7,213 nucleotides of DNA, taken from positions 1 through 7,213 of the forward strand of contig NZ_CAMPHN010000203.1 of assembly GCF_946885885.1 (NCBI RefSeq). The letters run 5' to 3'. Origin of the DNA: an uncultured Pseudomonas sp. GTDB lineage: Bacteria; Pseudomonadota; Gammaproteobacteria; Pseudomonadales; Pseudomonadaceae. Positions 7,081 to 7,213 of the stretch are shown in pieces. The notes below the pieces were generated by a model, which was not told where the DNA came from, did not search any database, and saw only the letters and a list, made by a program, of their open reading frames with translations. Both the position numbers and the translations under genes were made by a program. Every line of letters begins with the position of its first letter. Position 1 is the first letter of the stretch.

Positions 7081-7213
7081 GGGTCTGTTGCCATTTCCTC
7101 ACGACCGCGCCGGAGCCTGTTTTAGCGCGAGACAAGGCACGAGACGCGAAGTTTGGTCGTTCCAAATGAGCGTCGAGAAACGCAGTATCGCGCTAAAACA
7201 GGCCCGGCCCTGC
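7081..7213. mobile_element. Palindromic MITE-like element, cut by the window edge
   Basis: GCCTGTTTTAGCGCGA (7115-7130) and TCGCGCTAAAACAGGC (7188-7203) are exact 16-base reverse complements, extended by GCCGG on the left and CCGGC on the right with one bulged base. Inside, GACGC (7143-7147) faces GCGTC (7170-7174) and TTTGG (7152-7156) faces CCAAA (7162-7166), so the symmetry continues to a centre near 7159. No coding frame of substance is inside. The left boundary is guessed at GGGTCTGTTGCC (7081), where the sequence character changes. A non-coding, near-symmetric element of about 150 bases fits a MITE or other transposon-derived repeat; the right end is outside the window. Confidence 0.5.

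Noticed and set aside
6704..7165. 153-residue minus-strand frame running through the terminator and palindromic element
   Set aside because: It crosses an intrinsic terminator and inverted repeats and lacks any protein motif; not a plausible gene.

Overview
The window looks like a chromosomal segment of a GC-rich gammaproteobacterium, most likely a Pseudomonas. The support is codon use strongly biased to G/C in third positions, the protein families, dense short palindromic repeats of the REP type, and a gene order that recalls the P. aeruginosa PAO1 PA0842-PA0849 neighbourhood (glycosyltransferase, cysZ-like, CHASE4-GGDEF, thioredoxin reductase 2). That comparison is from memory and could not be searched here.

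Layout, left to right. (1) The 3' end of a HopJ-family gene (+). (2) A complete gene for a putative glycolipid-binding protein, PF06475/DUF1089 type (+). (3) About 490 bases without a gene (1085-1573), packed with imperfect palindromes from at least three REP-like families. (4) trxB, thioredoxin reductase (-). (5) A roughly 280-base divergent control region with an OxyR-like operator and, on the minus strand, a terminator-like hairpin in the probable trxB leader. (6) A membrane-bound diguanylate cyclase, CHASE4-HAMP-PAS-GGDEF (+). (7) cysZ, a sulfate-uptake membrane protein, 67 bases downstream on the same strand. (8) A two-arm REPIN. (9) A phasing of 7-base Pho-box-like units every 11 bases, directly in front of (10) a GT4 glycosyltransferase (+). 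(11) A 257-base tail with a rho-independent terminator facing a minus-strand gene outside the window, a perfect 10-bp hairpin, and a larger palindromic, MITE-like element cut by the window edge.

How the genes may work together. trxB and cysZ belong to thiol/sulfur and redox metabolism (disulfide reduction; sulfate import for cysteine synthesis). The diguanylate cyclase between them would convert an extracytoplasmic signal into cyclic di-GMP, and it shares a divergent control region with trxB. The glycosyltransferase seems separately controlled: its position after a REPIN and its Pho-box-like array suggest induction by phosphate starvation, as expected for glycosyltransferases that replace phospholipids with glycolipids.

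No CRISPR array, rRNA or tRNA gene, prophage or intact insertion sequence was seen. No wholly new multi-gene system is evident. The most interesting signals are regulatory (Pho-like and OxyR-like sites, the leader terminator) and the repeat elements.
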